Part shown: one piece after another, positions 14,885 through 23,762 of the stretch
How the letters are laid out: each line of letters begins with the position of its first letter
Numbering within the stretch: the first letter of the stretch is position 1
Source: Aeromicrobium sp. Sec7.5
Lineage (GTDB): Bacteria > Actinomycetota > Actinomycetes > Propionibacteriales > Nocardioidaceae
Length of the DNA stretch: 64,000 nt
Assembly (NCBI RefSeq): GCF_036867135.1
Contig: NZ_JBAJIJ010000001.1
Location: 2,542,001-2,606,000 of the forward strand
Direction of reading: 5' to 3'
Made by a program: the position numbers and the translations under genes
Notes under the pieces: generated by a model
Databases searched by the model: none
Seen by the model: the letters and a program-made list of their open reading frames with translations, nothing else
What the model was told of the DNA's origin: nothing

Positions 14885-16116
14885 TGGGTGCCCCCCGTCA
14901 GGTACTGGGCCAGGTCGGTGAGCTCCGGCAGCTGCGTGGCCGACGCGTCCGGTGCGGCGGTCGCCGGGTCCGTGGTGGGCTCGCTCCCGGCGCCACCCAC
15001 GGGAAGGGCAGGCAGGCCACCGAAGATGGGCCCGAGGAGTCCGGTCAGCGTCGAGCACAGGGTTCCTGGCATGTCGGGTGTCTGTTGCAGCACCGAGCAG
15101 ATCGCCCGCGCAGGCCCGCCGGGACCGGTCAGCAGCCCGAGCAGGGTGCCCGGGAGGTTCGCGTGCGTGTCGAGCGTGCCGTAGACCGGGTTGTACGCCA
15201 GCGTGACGTTCGACAGCACGGTCGGCGCTGCGACCGAGAACTCACCGATCTCGGTCTCACGGGAGGCGAGCACCTCGGCGAGCGACTTGAGGTTGACCAC
15301 GTTGGCGCGCAGGGTGGAGCGGTTGTCGCTCACGAGCGACTCGACGCTGGTGAGCGCCGTGGTCAGGGTCGACAGCGTCGCTGCGAGGTCCTCGCGCTCG
15401 GTCTCGAGCACCTCGGCGACGGCCGCGGTGTTGTCGTTGAAGGACCGCACCGTGGCGTCGTTCTCCTCGAGCATCGACACGAAGTCCTCGACCTGGCGCA
15501 CACCGGCGAACAGCTCGTCGGAGTTGTCGCTCAGCGTAGTCGTGAACTGGCCGAAGTTCTTCAGCGTCTCGTTGAGCTGGGCACCCTGGCCTTCGAGCTG
15601 GTCGGCCGAGCTCGAGACCAGGTCGCTGAGGGCGCCGTCGGCATTGGCCCCGTCCGGGCCCAGTGCCACGGTCAGGTCGTCGATCGACTCGTAGACCTGG
15701 TCAAGCTCGACGGGGACCGCCGTGCGGTCGGTGTCGAGGTGCGCGGCGTTCGCGAGCTTCTCTCCCCCGCTGTAGGCGGGGGCCAGCTGCACGAAGCGGT
15801 CGCCGACGATCGCGGGCGACACGATGACGGCCTTGACGTCGTTCGGCAGGTCGACGTCGGAGTCGACCTCGATCGTGGCGCGGATGAACTCGCCCTTCGG
15901 CTCGAGCTCGGTGACCTTGCCGACCGGAACACCCAGCACCCGCACCTCCGAGCCCTCGTACAGGGACGTGGTCTGGGTGAAGTCGGCCGTGATGGTGCGA
16001 TCGCCGCCGCCACGGTTGAAGACCAGCACGACCGCGGCGAAGAGCGCCACGACGACGAAGATCGCCAGGACCTTGCTCGCTCCGGCAAGACGCTGGGCGA
16101 AGGAGATGGGGCTCAC
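14881..16116 (-). CDS. Mce family protein, MceD position
   Basis: 411 residues from a GTG at 16116. One N-terminal helix (KVLAIFVVVALFAAVVLVF), an MCE domain (ADFTQTTSLYEGSEVRVLGVPVGKVTELE), a long coiled or helical segment (residues about 150-300) and a C-terminal tail with the conserved PGTLLGLL/PGTLCSTLTGLLGP-type repeats seen in MceD proteins. Four-nt overlaps with mceC and mceE indicate translational coupling. Confidence 0.92.
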   Translation of the reverse strand: MSPISFAQRLAGASKVLAIFVVVALFAAVVLVFNRGGGDRTITADFTQTTSLYEGSEVRVLGVPVGKVTELEPKGEFIRATIEVDSDVDLPNDVKAVIVSPAIVGDRFVQLAPAYSGGEKLANAAHLDTDRTAVPVELDQVYESIDDLTVALGPDGANADGALSDLVSSSADQLEGQGAQLNETLKNFGQFTTTLSDNSDELFAGVRQVEDFVSMLEENDATVRSFNDNTAAVAEVLETEREDLAATLSTLTTALTSVESLVSDNRSTLRANVVNLKSLAEVLASRETEIGEFSVAAPTVLSNVTLAYNPVYGTLDTHANLPGTLLGLLTGPGGPARAICSVLQQTPDMPGTLCSTLTGLLGPIFGGLPALPVGGAGSEPTTDPATAAPDASATQLPELTDLAQYLTGGTQ

Positions 16117-17096
16117 GGTGCTCCTCCGGTCGACGGGAGGGACAGCGGAGTGCCGATCCCGAGGAGAACATCGAACCATGGTCCCGTGCCGAGTGCCTCC
16201 GAGAACAAGCCGAAGAACGCGGGTGACACACGCAGGAGCTCGTCGAGGCTCGCCTCGTTGCTCACGAGGGTGTCGGTGACGCTCTGCAGCTGCTCGAGCG
16301 CCGGCTTCAGGTCGGCCCGCGTGGAGTCGACCAGGGCGGTGAGCTCGGTTGAGATCTGCTGCGTCGAGACGAGCAGCGTGTGAATCGCGTCGCGTCGCTG
16401 GACCACCGCGTCGAAGAGGGTCGAGGCATCGGTGAAGAGCGTGTCGATCTCGGCGTTGCGGGACGCCAGGGTGCCGGAGACGGTGTCGAGGCCCACGAGC
16501 AGGTCGTTGATCTGCTGGTTGCGGGCTGCGAGGTTGGCCGACAGGTCGGAGAGGCCCACGATGGCCTCGCCGAACTCCACGGTGGAACCGGCCGCGACCT
16601 CGCTCACCGTGGTGAGCGCGGTGGCGAGCTGGTCGGTGTCGATCGCACCGGTCGTCTCGGCGAGGTCGGAGAAGGCCTGGACGACGTCGTACGGCGCCTG
16701 GGTGCGCGACAGCGGGATCGTGGCGTTCTCCTTCATGTCGCCCTCGCCCGCAGGTGTCAGCGCGAGATAGCTGGCGCCGAGGAGGGTGCGGATGCGGATC
16801 GCCGCGCTGGTCTGCGGACCGAAGCCCTCGCCCCCGGTGATGCGGAACCCGACGAGGACCTTGTCGCCGTCGAGTTCGATGGAGTCGACCTTGCCGACGG
16901 TGACGCCGGCGACGCGCACCTCGTCGCCGGAGCGCAAGCCCCCGATCTCGGAGAACTCAGCCGTGTAGACGTCGCCACCGCCGATGATCGGCAGACGGTC
17001 GGCGCGGAACGCTCCGAACAGCATCAGCGCGATGACCGTGAATCCGACGAGACCGGTGATCGTGTGGTTGCGCTCGTGGAACGGCTTCATGGTCAC
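16113..17096 (-). CDS. Mce family protein, MceC position
   Basis: 327 residues, the shortest MCE protein of the set. N-terminal anchor helix (TGLVGFTVIALMLFGAF), MCE domain (EFSEIGGLRSGDEVRVAGVTVGKVDSIEL), then a helical domain with DLSANLAARNQQIN- and TLASRNAEID-like heptad repeats. It ends soon after the helical region (FSEALGTGPWFDVLLGIG) without a long tail. The ATG at 17096 overlaps the mceB stop. Confidence 0.92.
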   Translation of the reverse strand: MTMKPFHERNHTITGLVGFTVIALMLFGAFRADRLPIIGGGDVYTAEFSEIGGLRSGDEVRVAGVTVGKVDSIELDGDKVLVGFRITGGEGFGPQTSAAIRIRTLLGASYLALTPAGEGDMKENATIPLSRTQAPYDVVQAFSDLAETTGAIDTDQLATALTTVSEVAAGSTVEFGEAIVGLSDLSANLAARNQQINDLLVGLDTVSGTLASRNAEIDTLFTDASTLFDAVVQRRDAIHTLLVSTQQISTELTALVDSTRADLKPALEQLQSVTDTLVSNEASLDELLRVSPAFFGLFSEALGTGPWFDVLLGIGTPLSLPSTGGAP

Positions 17097-18157
17097 TCAC
17101 CCCCCGGGATGGCGTCGCGACCGCAGCGGTCGCCGCCGATGTCGGGCAGGTTCAGCGGGAACTGCGTGCCGGTGATCGGATCGGCGAGGGTCAGGTTCAG
17201 GCCGCACACGAAGAAGTTGAACTGGCTTCCGGCCGAGGCCGCGTTGCTGAGCTTCTTCATCTTGATCGGCGTGATCTGCAGCTGTCGCTCGATCTCACCG
17301 AGGTTGTCGCCCGCCGTCAGGGTCGACGTGAGCTCCTTGAGGGCCGTGACGTCGGCGGCCAGGGCCGGTGCACCCTCGTCCAGGAACGACGCCGTCTCGT
17401 TGGCCAGTGCCGAGATCGAGTCGATCGAGCCAAGGATCGCCTCCCGGTCCCCGTTGAGACCGGACACGAACTGCTGCAACGTGACGATCGTCTGGTCGAG
17501 CTGCACGTCGCGGTCGGCCACGATGTCGAGGGTCGTCGAGAGGTTGGTGATGACATCTCCGATGAGTTGGTCGCGGTCGGCCAAGGTCGAGGTCAGCGAC
17601 GCCGTGGTGCCAAGGAGGCTCTGGACGCTGCCGGCCTCGCCCTGGAGCACCTGGATGATCTCGAACGCGAACTGGTTCGTGTCATCGGGAGAGAGCGCCT
17701 CGAACACCGGCTTGAAACCGTTCAGCAGCACGTTGAGGTCGAGGGCGTCGACGGTCTGCTCGTCCGGGATCGTCGAGCCGGGCTTCATGACCGCGCTGCT
17801 CCCGCTCGGGTCCTGCGAGAGGGCCAGGTAGCGCTGCCCCACGAGGTTGCGGAACTTCAGCGTGGCCATGGTGTTCTGTGTCAGCGGACGATCGGCGTCG
17901 ACGCTGAAGGTCACGATCGCCTTGTCGCGCCCGTGCACCTCGACACTGTCGATCTTGCCGACCGCGACGCCCGAGATGCGCACATCGTCGCCCTTGGCGA
18001 CGCCGGTGACATCGGTGAACACGGCCTTGTACTCGTGGCCGTCGCGGAACAGCCCATTGGCCAGGATCGACATCAGCAGCAGGGTGGCCAGACCGGTGAA
18101 GGCCAGGAACAGGCCCACCTTGATGGCGGCCGAGAACGCCTCGCGATCGAGCCTCAT
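17093..18157 (-). CDS. Mce family protein, MceB position
   Basis: 354 residues starting at the ATG at 18157 (MRLDREAFSAAIKVGLFLAFTG), four nt before the mceA stop. Signal-anchor helix, then the MCE domain (AVFTDVTGVAKGDDVRISGVAVGKIDSVEVHG) and a helical region. The C-terminus carries the conserved NFFVCGLNLTL and DRCGRD cysteines typical of MceB. The frame is open upstream for 39 more codons overlapping mceA, but these encode nothing MCE-like. Confidence 0.92.
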   Translation of the reverse strand: MRLDREAFSAAIKVGLFLAFTGLATLLLMSILANGLFRDGHEYKAVFTDVTGVAKGDDVRISGVAVGKIDSVEVHGRDKAIVTFSVDADRPLTQNTMATLKFRNLVGQRYLALSQDPSGSSAVMKPGSTIPDEQTVDALDLNVLLNGFKPVFEALSPDDTNQFAFEIIQVLQGEAGSVQSLLGTTASLTSTLADRDQLIGDVITNLSTTLDIVADRDVQLDQTIVTLQQFVSGLNGDREAILGSIDSISALANETASFLDEGAPALAADVTALKELTSTLTAGDNLGEIERQLQITPIKMKKLSNAASAGSQFNFFVCGLNLTLADPITGTQFPLNLPDIGGDRCGRDAIPGGE

Positions 18158-19545
18158 CGGACCGCCACCTCGGCTCCTTCGTAGAGGGGCCCCAACAGCA
18201 GGGGCGCCAGGTCGGAGCTCTGGGCCGGGTCCAGGCCCACGCTGTCGGTCACGAGGGCGTCGAGCATGGTCCACTCGGACGCCACGCCCGTGCGATTGGC
18301 ACTGCCCGCGGGCGTGCCGTCAGCGCTGAAGAACTTGCCGTGCGGCGACTTCACACCCACGAGCTGGTAGAGCTCGGCCGCGCGGGGCGGACCCGGGTAA
18401 GGGGTCTCCTGCGGGAAGAGGTCGACCCCTTCGGCGAGCTGGTCGAGCTGCAGACAGGTCGGCTCGACGAGCGACGCGTTCTCGGCCGAGTTGGCCTCCT
18501 CGTAGGAGATGACCGGCTTTTCGTCGAGCGTGTACGGCGTCGGCATGCCGCCGCGAGTGGTCTCCGGGATGCCCGGCGTGATGATCTCCAGGTTGATATG
18601 GAGCGCGCCCCCGCGGAACAGACTGTCGAGTCGCGGCACGACCGTATCGAGTGCCGCCAGGAAGCACGGGAAGGTCACTGAGTAACGACCTGCCTGGTAC
18701 AGCCCGCGACGGCCGTTCGCGTTGAGGTCGACCAGGTCCTGACCGCTCGTGGCGAAGAAGTTCGTCAGGGTGTTGGCCAACGTCGTCGTGCTGGCCAGGA
18801 AGGACGTGAGCTGCGCGTCCTTCTCGACGATCGTGCCGCCGGTCACGACGGAGTTCTCGAGCACCCGCGCGAGATCGGGCAGCGCGGCCGCGTAGATGTC
18901 GGAGACCTCACCGAGGGCGACGAGGTCGTCGACCGCCTGTGGGATCTCGGGGTTGATCTCGGTCAGGTAGGAGTTGAGCTGCACGAGCGTGTCGCCCAGC
19001 TGCTCGCCGCGCCCCTCGAGCGCCGTCGAGACCGCGGTCAGCGTGGTCGAGAGCTCGGCCGGCTCGACCGCCTCCAGGAGTCCGTAGAGGTTGTTGAGCA
19101 CCTCCTCGAGCTCGATCGGGACGTCGGCCTTCTCGATGACGTCGCCGGCCTTCAGCGAGTCGGTGGAGGTGATGGCCGGCGGGATCAGCGCGACGAACTT
19201 CTCGCCGAACAGGGTCTTCGGCAGGATCTGCGCCGTGACCCCGGCGGGGATCTCGTCGATCAGGTCGGGGTTCAGCCCGAGCGTGAGCTCGACGCCGTCG
19301 TCGGTGACCTTCTGGTCGGTGACCTCGCCCACGATCATGCCGCGCAGCTTGACGTCAGCGGCCTGCGGCAGCTGCGAACCGGCCTTGCTGGTCTTCAGCG
19401 TGACGTCGTCGGTGCTGACGAACGTCTTGTTGAAGAAGGCGAACGTGAGCCAGACGAAGAACAGCAGCATCACGAGGAAGCCGATGCCGAGGACCTTCTT
19501 GACCGAGGGACGGTCGAGGGTGGCAGTGCGAGCCATCGCGGTCAC
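18154..19545 (-). CDS. Mce family protein, MceA position
   Basis: 463 residues from a GTG (19545) overlapping the YrbE stop as GTGA; an ATG three codons later is an alternative. The anchor helix (VLGIGFLVMLLFFVWLTFAFF), MCE domain (KAGSQLPQAADVKLRGMIVGEVTDQKV) and helical region are followed by the longer C-terminal domain usual for MceA (TFPCFLAAL, CLQLDQLAEG, then the P-G-P-P-R-A and GVKSPHGKFF segments). First of the six MCE proteins after the permeases. Confidence 0.93.
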   Translation of the reverse strand: MTAMARTATLDRPSVKKVLGIGFLVMLLFFVWLTFAFFNKTFVSTDDVTLKTSKAGSQLPQAADVKLRGMIVGEVTDQKVTDDGVELTLGLNPDLIDEIPAGVTAQILPKTLFGEKFVALIPPAITSTDSLKAGDVIEKADVPIELEEVLNNLYGLLEAVEPAELSTTLTAVSTALEGRGEQLGDTLVQLNSYLTEINPEIPQAVDDLVALGEVSDIYAAALPDLARVLENSVVTGGTIVEKDAQLTSFLASTTTLANTLTNFFATSGQDLVDLNANGRRGLYQAGRYSVTFPCFLAALDTVVPRLDSLFRGGALHINLEIITPGIPETTRGGMPTPYTLDEKPVISYEEANSAENASLVEPTCLQLDQLAEGVDLFPQETPYPGPPRAAELYQLVGVKSPHGKFFSADGTPAGSANRTGVASEWTMLDALVTDSVGLDPAQSSDLAPLLLGPLYEGAEVAVR

Positions 19546-20390
19546 CCAGCCAATCTGACGGTGACGGTCGTGCCCCAGATGGCCATCGAGGCCAGCAGGT
19601 CGACGACGTTCACGGCGACGATCGAGGTTCGGACTGCCAGGCCCACGGCCACGCCGACGCCGGCGGGTCCGCCGGTGGCGTAGTAGCCGTAGTAGCAGTG
19701 GATCAGGATCACGACGACCGCAAAGATCAGCACCTTCGCGAACGACCACAACACATCGGTGGGTGGCAGGAAGGTGTTGAAGTAGTGGTCATACGTGCCG
19801 GTGCTCTGACCGTAGATCTGGGTCACCGTGAGTCGTGTCGCGAAGTACGACGACAGCAGGCCGACCATGTAGAGCGGCACGACGGCGATGAGGCCGGCGA
19901 TCACGCGGGTCGTGACGAGGTAGGGCAGCGACGGCACGGCCATGACCTCGAGCGCGTCGACCTCCTCGGAGATCCGCATCGCGCCCAGCTGCGCCGTGAA
20001 GCCGCAGCCCACCGTGGCGGCCAACGCGATGCCCGCGACGATCGGGGCGATCTCACGGGTGTTGAAGTAGGCCGACACGAATCCGGACAGCGCCGAGGTG
20101 CCGAGCTGGTCGAGGGCCGCGTAGCCCTGGATGCCGACCTCGGTGCCCGTGAAGAAGCACATGGCCGTGATGACGCCGACCGTGCCGCCCACCAGGGCGA
20201 GCGAGCCGGATCCGAAGGTGACCTCGGCGAGCAGCCGGAAGATCTCCTTGGAGTAGTTCTTGATCGCGCGCGGCACGTTGGCGATGACGCGTACGTAGAA
20301 CGCCATCTGGCGTCCCATGCTGTCGAGCGCTCCGGACGGCTTGGAGGCGACTTCCGAGATGCGCGAGCCGAGAGTCTTGTTCGCCATCAC
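19542..20390 (-). CDS. YrbE/MlaE-type ABC permease B
   Basis: 282 residues, second integral permease of the Mce transporter. An amphipathic N-terminus (AFYVRVIANVPRAIKNYSKEIFRLLAEVTFG) leads to the MlaE core, with EEVDALEVMAVPSLPYLVTTR as the conserved E-x-D-A-L-x-x-M coupling region and five to six membrane helices. It should form the inner-membrane heterodimer with the neighbouring YrbEA and be driven by the MceG ATPase. ATGA overlap with the upstream gene. Confidence 0.95.
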   Translation of the reverse strand: MMANKTLGSRISEVASKPSGALDSMGRQMAFYVRVIANVPRAIKNYSKEIFRLLAEVTFGSGSLALVGGTVGVITAMCFFTGTEVGIQGYAALDQLGTSALSGFVSAYFNTREIAPIVAGIALAATVGCGFTAQLGAMRISEEVDALEVMAVPSLPYLVTTRVIAGLIAVVPLYMVGLLSSYFATRLTVTQIYGQSTGTYDHYFNTFLPPTDVLWSFAKVLIFAVVVILIHCYYGYYATGGPAGVGVAVGLAVRTSIVAVNVVDLLASMAIWGTTVTVRLAG

Positions 20391-21163
20391 ATTCCCTTCG
20401 GCGGGACGAGCTGCAGGTACAGCGCGGAGATGACGAAGTTGACCACGAAGAGCAGCGTGAAGGTGATGACGACAGCCTCGTTGACCGCGTCGCCCACGCC
20501 CTTGGGCCCACCCTTGGCGTTCATGCCCTTGTAGGAGGCGACGATCGCGGCCAGGAACCCGAACACGAGGGCCTTGGCCATGCCTTGGTAGATGTCGGGT
20601 AGCTGCGCGAGTGCCGTGAAGGACGAGACGTAGGCGCCTGGTGTGCCGTCCTGCAGGATCACGTTGAAGACGTAGCCGCCCGCGACGCCGACGATACTGA
20701 CCAGGCTGTTGAGGAAGACCGCGATCATCATGCAGGCGAGGACTCGGGGCACGACCAGACGCTGGATCGGGTCGATGCCGAGCACCATCATCGCGTCGAG
20801 CTCCTCGCGGATCTTGCGCGAGCCGAAGTCGGCCGCGATGGCCGATCCGGCCGCGCCCGCGATCAGGAGCGCCGTGGCGATGGGGCCCGCCTCACGGATG
20901 ACCGCGAGGACCGCAGCCGATCCCGTGAACGACTGCGCGCCGAACTGCTTGATGAGTCCACCCACCTGCAGCGCGATGACCGCTCCGAAGGGGATGGCCA
21001 CGAGCGCCGTGGGGACGATCGTGACGCGGATGATGAACCAGGACTGGAGCAGGAACTCCCGCAGCTGGAACGGCCGGCGGAACAACGCCACCAGCACGTC
21101 CATCATGAACGCGAACAGGCCGCCGGCGACGCGCGCCGGGCCGGTGACGACGGAGAGGCTCAC
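20387..21163 (-). CDS. YrbE/MlaE-type ABC permease A
   Basis: 258 residues from a GTG at 21163 that overlaps the mceG stop. The MlaE-family core includes REAGPIATALLIAGAAGSAIAADFGSRKI and the EELDAMMVLGIDPIQRLVVPR coupling motif; membrane helices are at the N-terminus, the middle and the end (VVITFTLLFVVNFVISALYLQL). It pairs with YrbEB as the permease of the Mce ABC importer. The frame upstream of the GTG has no permease homology. Confidence 0.95.
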   Translation of the reverse strand: MSLSVVTGPARVAGGLFAFMMDVLVALFRRPFQLREFLLQSWFIIRVTIVPTALVAIPFGAVIALQVGGLIKQFGAQSFTGSAAVLAVIREAGPIATALLIAGAAGSAIAADFGSRKIREELDAMMVLGIDPIQRLVVPRVLACMMIAVFLNSLVSIVGVAGGYVFNVILQDGTPGAYVSSFTALAQLPDIYQGMAKALVFGFLAAIVASYKGMNAKGGPKGVGDAVNEAVVITFTLLFVVNFVISALYLQLVPPKGM

Positions 21164-22119
21164 GCACCGCCGCCTGTCGGGACCGGGGCTTCGGACTCGA
21201 AGGAGCCGGGGGGCGGGGTGACGTTGTTGTCGCGGCACCAGCCGCCGGGCTCACGCTGGCCCCGGCGGGGACGGCCGTCGGAGGGCGACAGCTGCTCCGG
21301 GATCGGCGGCAGGGGCGGCATGTCGATGCCGGACTCCGAGGCGAGCTCATCGGCGTCCTTCTCCTCGGACATGCCGATCGGGCCGACCCGCTGGGCGTTG
21401 AGGAACTGCGCCACGACCGGCTCGGTCGAGCTCAGGAGCATCTCGCGGGGACCGAACATCGCCAGGTGCTTGTGGTAGAGCAGGCCGATGTTGTCCGGGA
21501 CCGTGCGGGCGGTGTTGATGTCGTGGGTCACGATCAGGAACGTCGCGTCGATCTGCGCGTTCAGGTCGATGAAGAGCTGGTTGATGTAGGCCGTGCGGAC
21601 CGGGTCCAACCCCGAGTCCGGCTCGTCGATCAACAGGATCTCCGGATCCAGCACCAGCGCGCGGGCCAGGCCGGCGCGCTTGCGCATACCGCCGGAGATC
21701 TCACCGGGGAGCTTGTTCTCCGCACCCGTCAGACCCACCAGCTCCATCTTGTCCATCACGACCTGACGGATCTCCGACTCGGACTTCTTGGTGTGCTCAC
21801 GCAACGGGAAGGCCACGTTGTCGTAGAGGTCCATCGAGCCGAACATCGCCCCGTCCTGGAACAGCACACCGAACAGCTTGCGGATCTCGTAGAGATCCTT
21901 CTCCGAGCAGTTCGCGATGTCGGTGCCCTCGATCCACACATGACCCTTGTCGGGCTTCAGCAGACCGATAACCGTCTTCAGGAACACCGACTTGCCGGTA
22001 CCCGACGGGCCGAGCATCACCGAGATCTCACCCGCGGGGAGCGTCAACGACACATCGTTCCAGATCACCTGCGACCCGAACTTCTTCGTCAGACCCTCGA
22101 CCTTGACCTCAACACCCAC
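21160..22119 (-). CDS. mceG: Mce-system ABC transporter ATPase
   Basis: 319 residues; the ATPase that energises Mce lipid uptake (MceG/Mkl, MlaF-like). Walker A GPSGTGKS at residues 37-44, signature SGGMRKRAGLARAL, Walker B EILLIDEP with the D-loop SGLDP, and the H-loop TFLIVTHD are all intact. A C-terminal extension of about 70 residues after the fold is Pro/Glu-rich. GTG start with GAGGAGGA six nt upstream. First gene of the operon. In mycobacteria mkl also lies between rplL and rpoB but far from most mce genes; here it heads the complete set. Confidence 0.95.
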   Translation of the reverse strand: MGVEVKVEGLTKKFGSQVIWNDVSLTLPAGEISVMLGPSGTGKSVFLKTVIGLLKPDKGHVWIEGTDIANCSEKDLYEIRKLFGVLFQDGAMFGSMDLYDNVAFPLREHTKKSESEIRQVVMDKMELVGLTGAENKLPGEISGGMRKRAGLARALVLDPEILLIDEPDSGLDPVRTAYINQLFIDLNAQIDATFLIVTHDINTARTVPDNIGLLYHKHLAMFGPREMLLSSTEPVVAQFLNAQRVGPIGMSEEKDADELASESGIDMPPLPPIPEQLSPSDGRPRRGQREPGGWCRDNNVTPPPGSFESEAPVPTGGGA

Positions 22120-22223
22120 GGTGTCCTCCTCGTTCGACCGTCATCCCCCGGAGAGATGACGGATCCAAGCCATCGTAGTGCAGTGTGACCGGGCGCACAG
22201 GGACAACGATGGCGCGTGATGGG

Positions 22224-22278
22224 AAGTTACGACACCTGGTGGTCACTGCGAGTTACCGATCGCTGGGTGACTGTAACC
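22224..22278. promoter_or_regulatory. candidate operator cluster upstream of mce operon
   Basis: Three related 13-17-nt sites lie about 105-160 nt upstream of mceG: AAGTTACGACACC (22224-22236), GGTCACTGCGAGTTACC (22241-22257) and GGTGACTGTAACC (22266-22278). They share a GGT(G/C)AC...GTAACC-like core in both orientations, which suggests a cooperative repressor or activator site. The regulator is not identified. The rest of the 300-nt gap to rplL holds only the rplL terminator and no gene. Confidence 0.45.
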
Positions 22279-22363
22279 GACGACACAACTGGGCCCATAA
22301 TCAACTCTGGATTCAAAAAAATTCGGAGCGTTCGAGGGGTCGCGAGCCGGCCCCGGACGCGCC

Positions 22364-22399
22364 GAAGGCGCCCCTCCCGCGAGCGGGAAGGACGCCTTC
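22364..22399 (-). terminator. rplL terminator hairpin
   Basis: An imperfect stem pairing GAAGGCG...CCCTCCCGC with GCGGGAAGG...GCCTTC, 24 nt downstream of the rplL stop. It separates the rplJL transcription unit from the mce operon downstream. Confidence 0.65.
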
Positions 22400-22422
22400 A
22401 GCAGTGTGCTGGTGTCAGCAGG

Positions 22423-22812
22423 TCACTTGAGGGTGACGGTGGCGCCGGCGGCCTCGAGGGCCTCCTTCGCCTTCTCACCGGTCTCCTTGTTGACCTTCTC
22501 CAGGACCGGCTTGGGCGCGCCCTCGACGAGATCCTTGGCCTCCTTCAGGCCGAGGCTCGTGAGCGTGCGCACCTCCTTGATGACCTGGATCTTCTTCTCG
22601 CCGGCCGACTCGAGGACGACGTCGAACTCGTCCTGCTCGGCGGCTTCCTCAGCGGCACCGGCGCCACCGGCCGCGGGGGCGGCGGCAACGGCGACCGGAG
22701 CGGCCGCGGTGACCTCGAAGGTCTCCTCGAAGGCCTTCACGAACTCGCTGAGCTCGATGAGGGTCAGTTCCTTGAATGCATCCAACAGCTCGTCAGTGCT
22801 GAGCTTCGCCAT
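22423..22812 (-). CDS. rplL: 50S ribosomal protein L7/L12
   Basis: 129 residues. The N-terminal dimerisation and L10-binding helix ([25 protein letters not shown]), an Ala-rich hinge ([17 protein letters not shown]) and the C-terminal factor-binding domain ([30 protein letters not shown]) are complete. It forms the L12 stalk on L10 that recruits elongation-factor GTPases. Good ribosome-binding site (GGAAAGGAC). Co-transcribed with rplJ 59 nt upstream. Confidence 0.98.
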   Translation of the reverse strand: MAKLSTDELLDAFKELTLIELSEFVKAFEETFEVTAAAPVAVAAAPAAGGAGAAEEAAEQDEFDVVLESAGEKKIQVIKEVRTLTSLGLKEAKDLVEGAPKPVLEKVNKETGEKAKEALEAAGATVTLK

Positions 22813-22871
22813 GGTGGCGTCCTTTCCTACAGATGAGACCCCGAGGGGGTCCCGATGGGTGATCGGGCGGT

Positions 22872-23498
22872 TCAGCCCTCGGTGGTGGTCGCGTCCTCGG
22901 CGTCGGCCGCGGGGGCCTCGTCCTCGGTCGCGGGGGTGGTGTCGGCGGCCTCCGCAGGTGCGGCGGCAGCCTCGGCGGGGCTCTCCTCGGCCTTCTTCGC
23001 CTCGAGGGCCGCCACGAGGCGGGCCGTCTGGGCGAGGGGCGCGGCGAACAACGAGACTGCGTTCTGCAGGCTGCCCTTCATCGCACCGGCCATCTTCGCG
23101 AGGAGGACCTCGCGCGACTCGAGGTCGGCCAGCTTCTTGATCTCGTCAGCGCTGAGCTGCTTCCCGTCGAGGAAGCCGCCCTTGATGACGAGGTGGGTGT
23201 TCACCTTCGCGAAGTCACGCAGACCCTTGGCCGTCTCGACCGGATCGCCCGAGATGAAGGCGATGGCGGTCGGACCGGTGAGGAGGGCGTCATCGATGTC
23301 GATGCCGGCCTCCTTGGCCGCGATCTTGGTCAGCGTGTTCTTGGCGACGGCATAGCTCGCCGTCTCACCGAGGATGCGCCGCAGTTCCTGCAGCTGCTTG
23401 ACGGTGAGACCGCGGTACTCGGTGAGCACAGCGCCGTTGGACTCTCGGAAGTTGTCCGCGAGCTCAGCGACCGCTGCAGCCTTGTCCGGGCGTGCCAT
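22872..23498 (-). CDS. rplJ: 50S ribosomal protein L10
   Basis: 208 residues, base of the L7/L12 stalk. The N-terminal rRNA-binding domain ([30 protein letters not shown]) and L12-binding helix are present. The C-terminus is extended by about 35 residues of Ala/Glu/Asp-rich sequence, longer than the E. coli protein but common in Actinobacteria. The ATG at 23498 follows GGAAGGAGACCC; the frame is open upstream through the leader RNA, which is not coding. Regulation by the L10 leader is likely. Confidence 0.97.
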   Translation of the reverse strand: MARPDKAAAVAELADNFRESNGAVLTEYRGLTVKQLQELRRILGETASYAVAKNTLTKIAAKEAGIDIDDALLTGPTAIAFISGDPVETAKGLRDFAKVNTHLVIKGGFLDGKQLSADEIKKLADLESREVLLAKMAGAMKGSLQNAVSLFAAPLAQTARLVAALEAKKAEESPAEAAAAPAEAADTTPATEDEAPAADAEDATTTEG

Positions 23499-23677
23499 GG
23501 GTCTCCTTCCAGCACATGTCAGTGCCGAGGACCAGGCGAAGGGCCACAAAAAATGCGCCCCGTGCAAGGCACGGAGCGCATGGAAGCATGAACTCTGAAC
23601 CTGCGCGGGCCGCCACCAGGATTGCTCCTGGGGCACTTCGGGCGATCCGGGTGGATCACCGACCGACGGTCTTCGGC
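23499..23677 (-). ncRNA. L10-type leader with attenuator hairpin
   Basis: About 180 nt between the predicted promoter and the rplJ start. Near its 3' part a 12-bp stem (23554-23565 with 23569-23580; one G-U pair, 3-nt loop) is followed on the minus strand by six U residues (23548-23553), an intrinsic terminator placed before the rplJ ribosome-binding site. That is the arrangement of ribosomal L10 leaders, where L10 or L10-L12 binding favours termination. I infer the class from position and the attenuator; the upstream fold was not modelled. Confidence 0.7.
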
Positions 23678-23683
23678 AGTGCC

Positions 23684-23712
23684 ACTCTACGGGCGCGGTG
23701 CTCCGCGACCAA
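23684..23712 (-). promoter_or_regulatory. predicted rplJ promoter
   Basis: Minus-strand -35 TTGGTC (23707-23712) and -10 TAGAGT (23684-23689) with a 17-nt spacer, placing the transcript start near 23677 and giving a leader of about 180 nt upstream of rplJ. Confidence 0.55.
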
Positions 23713-23762
23713 ATCGGGCGTCAGGCAGCGTCGGCGAACAGGTCCTCGAGGTCGCCCTCCGT

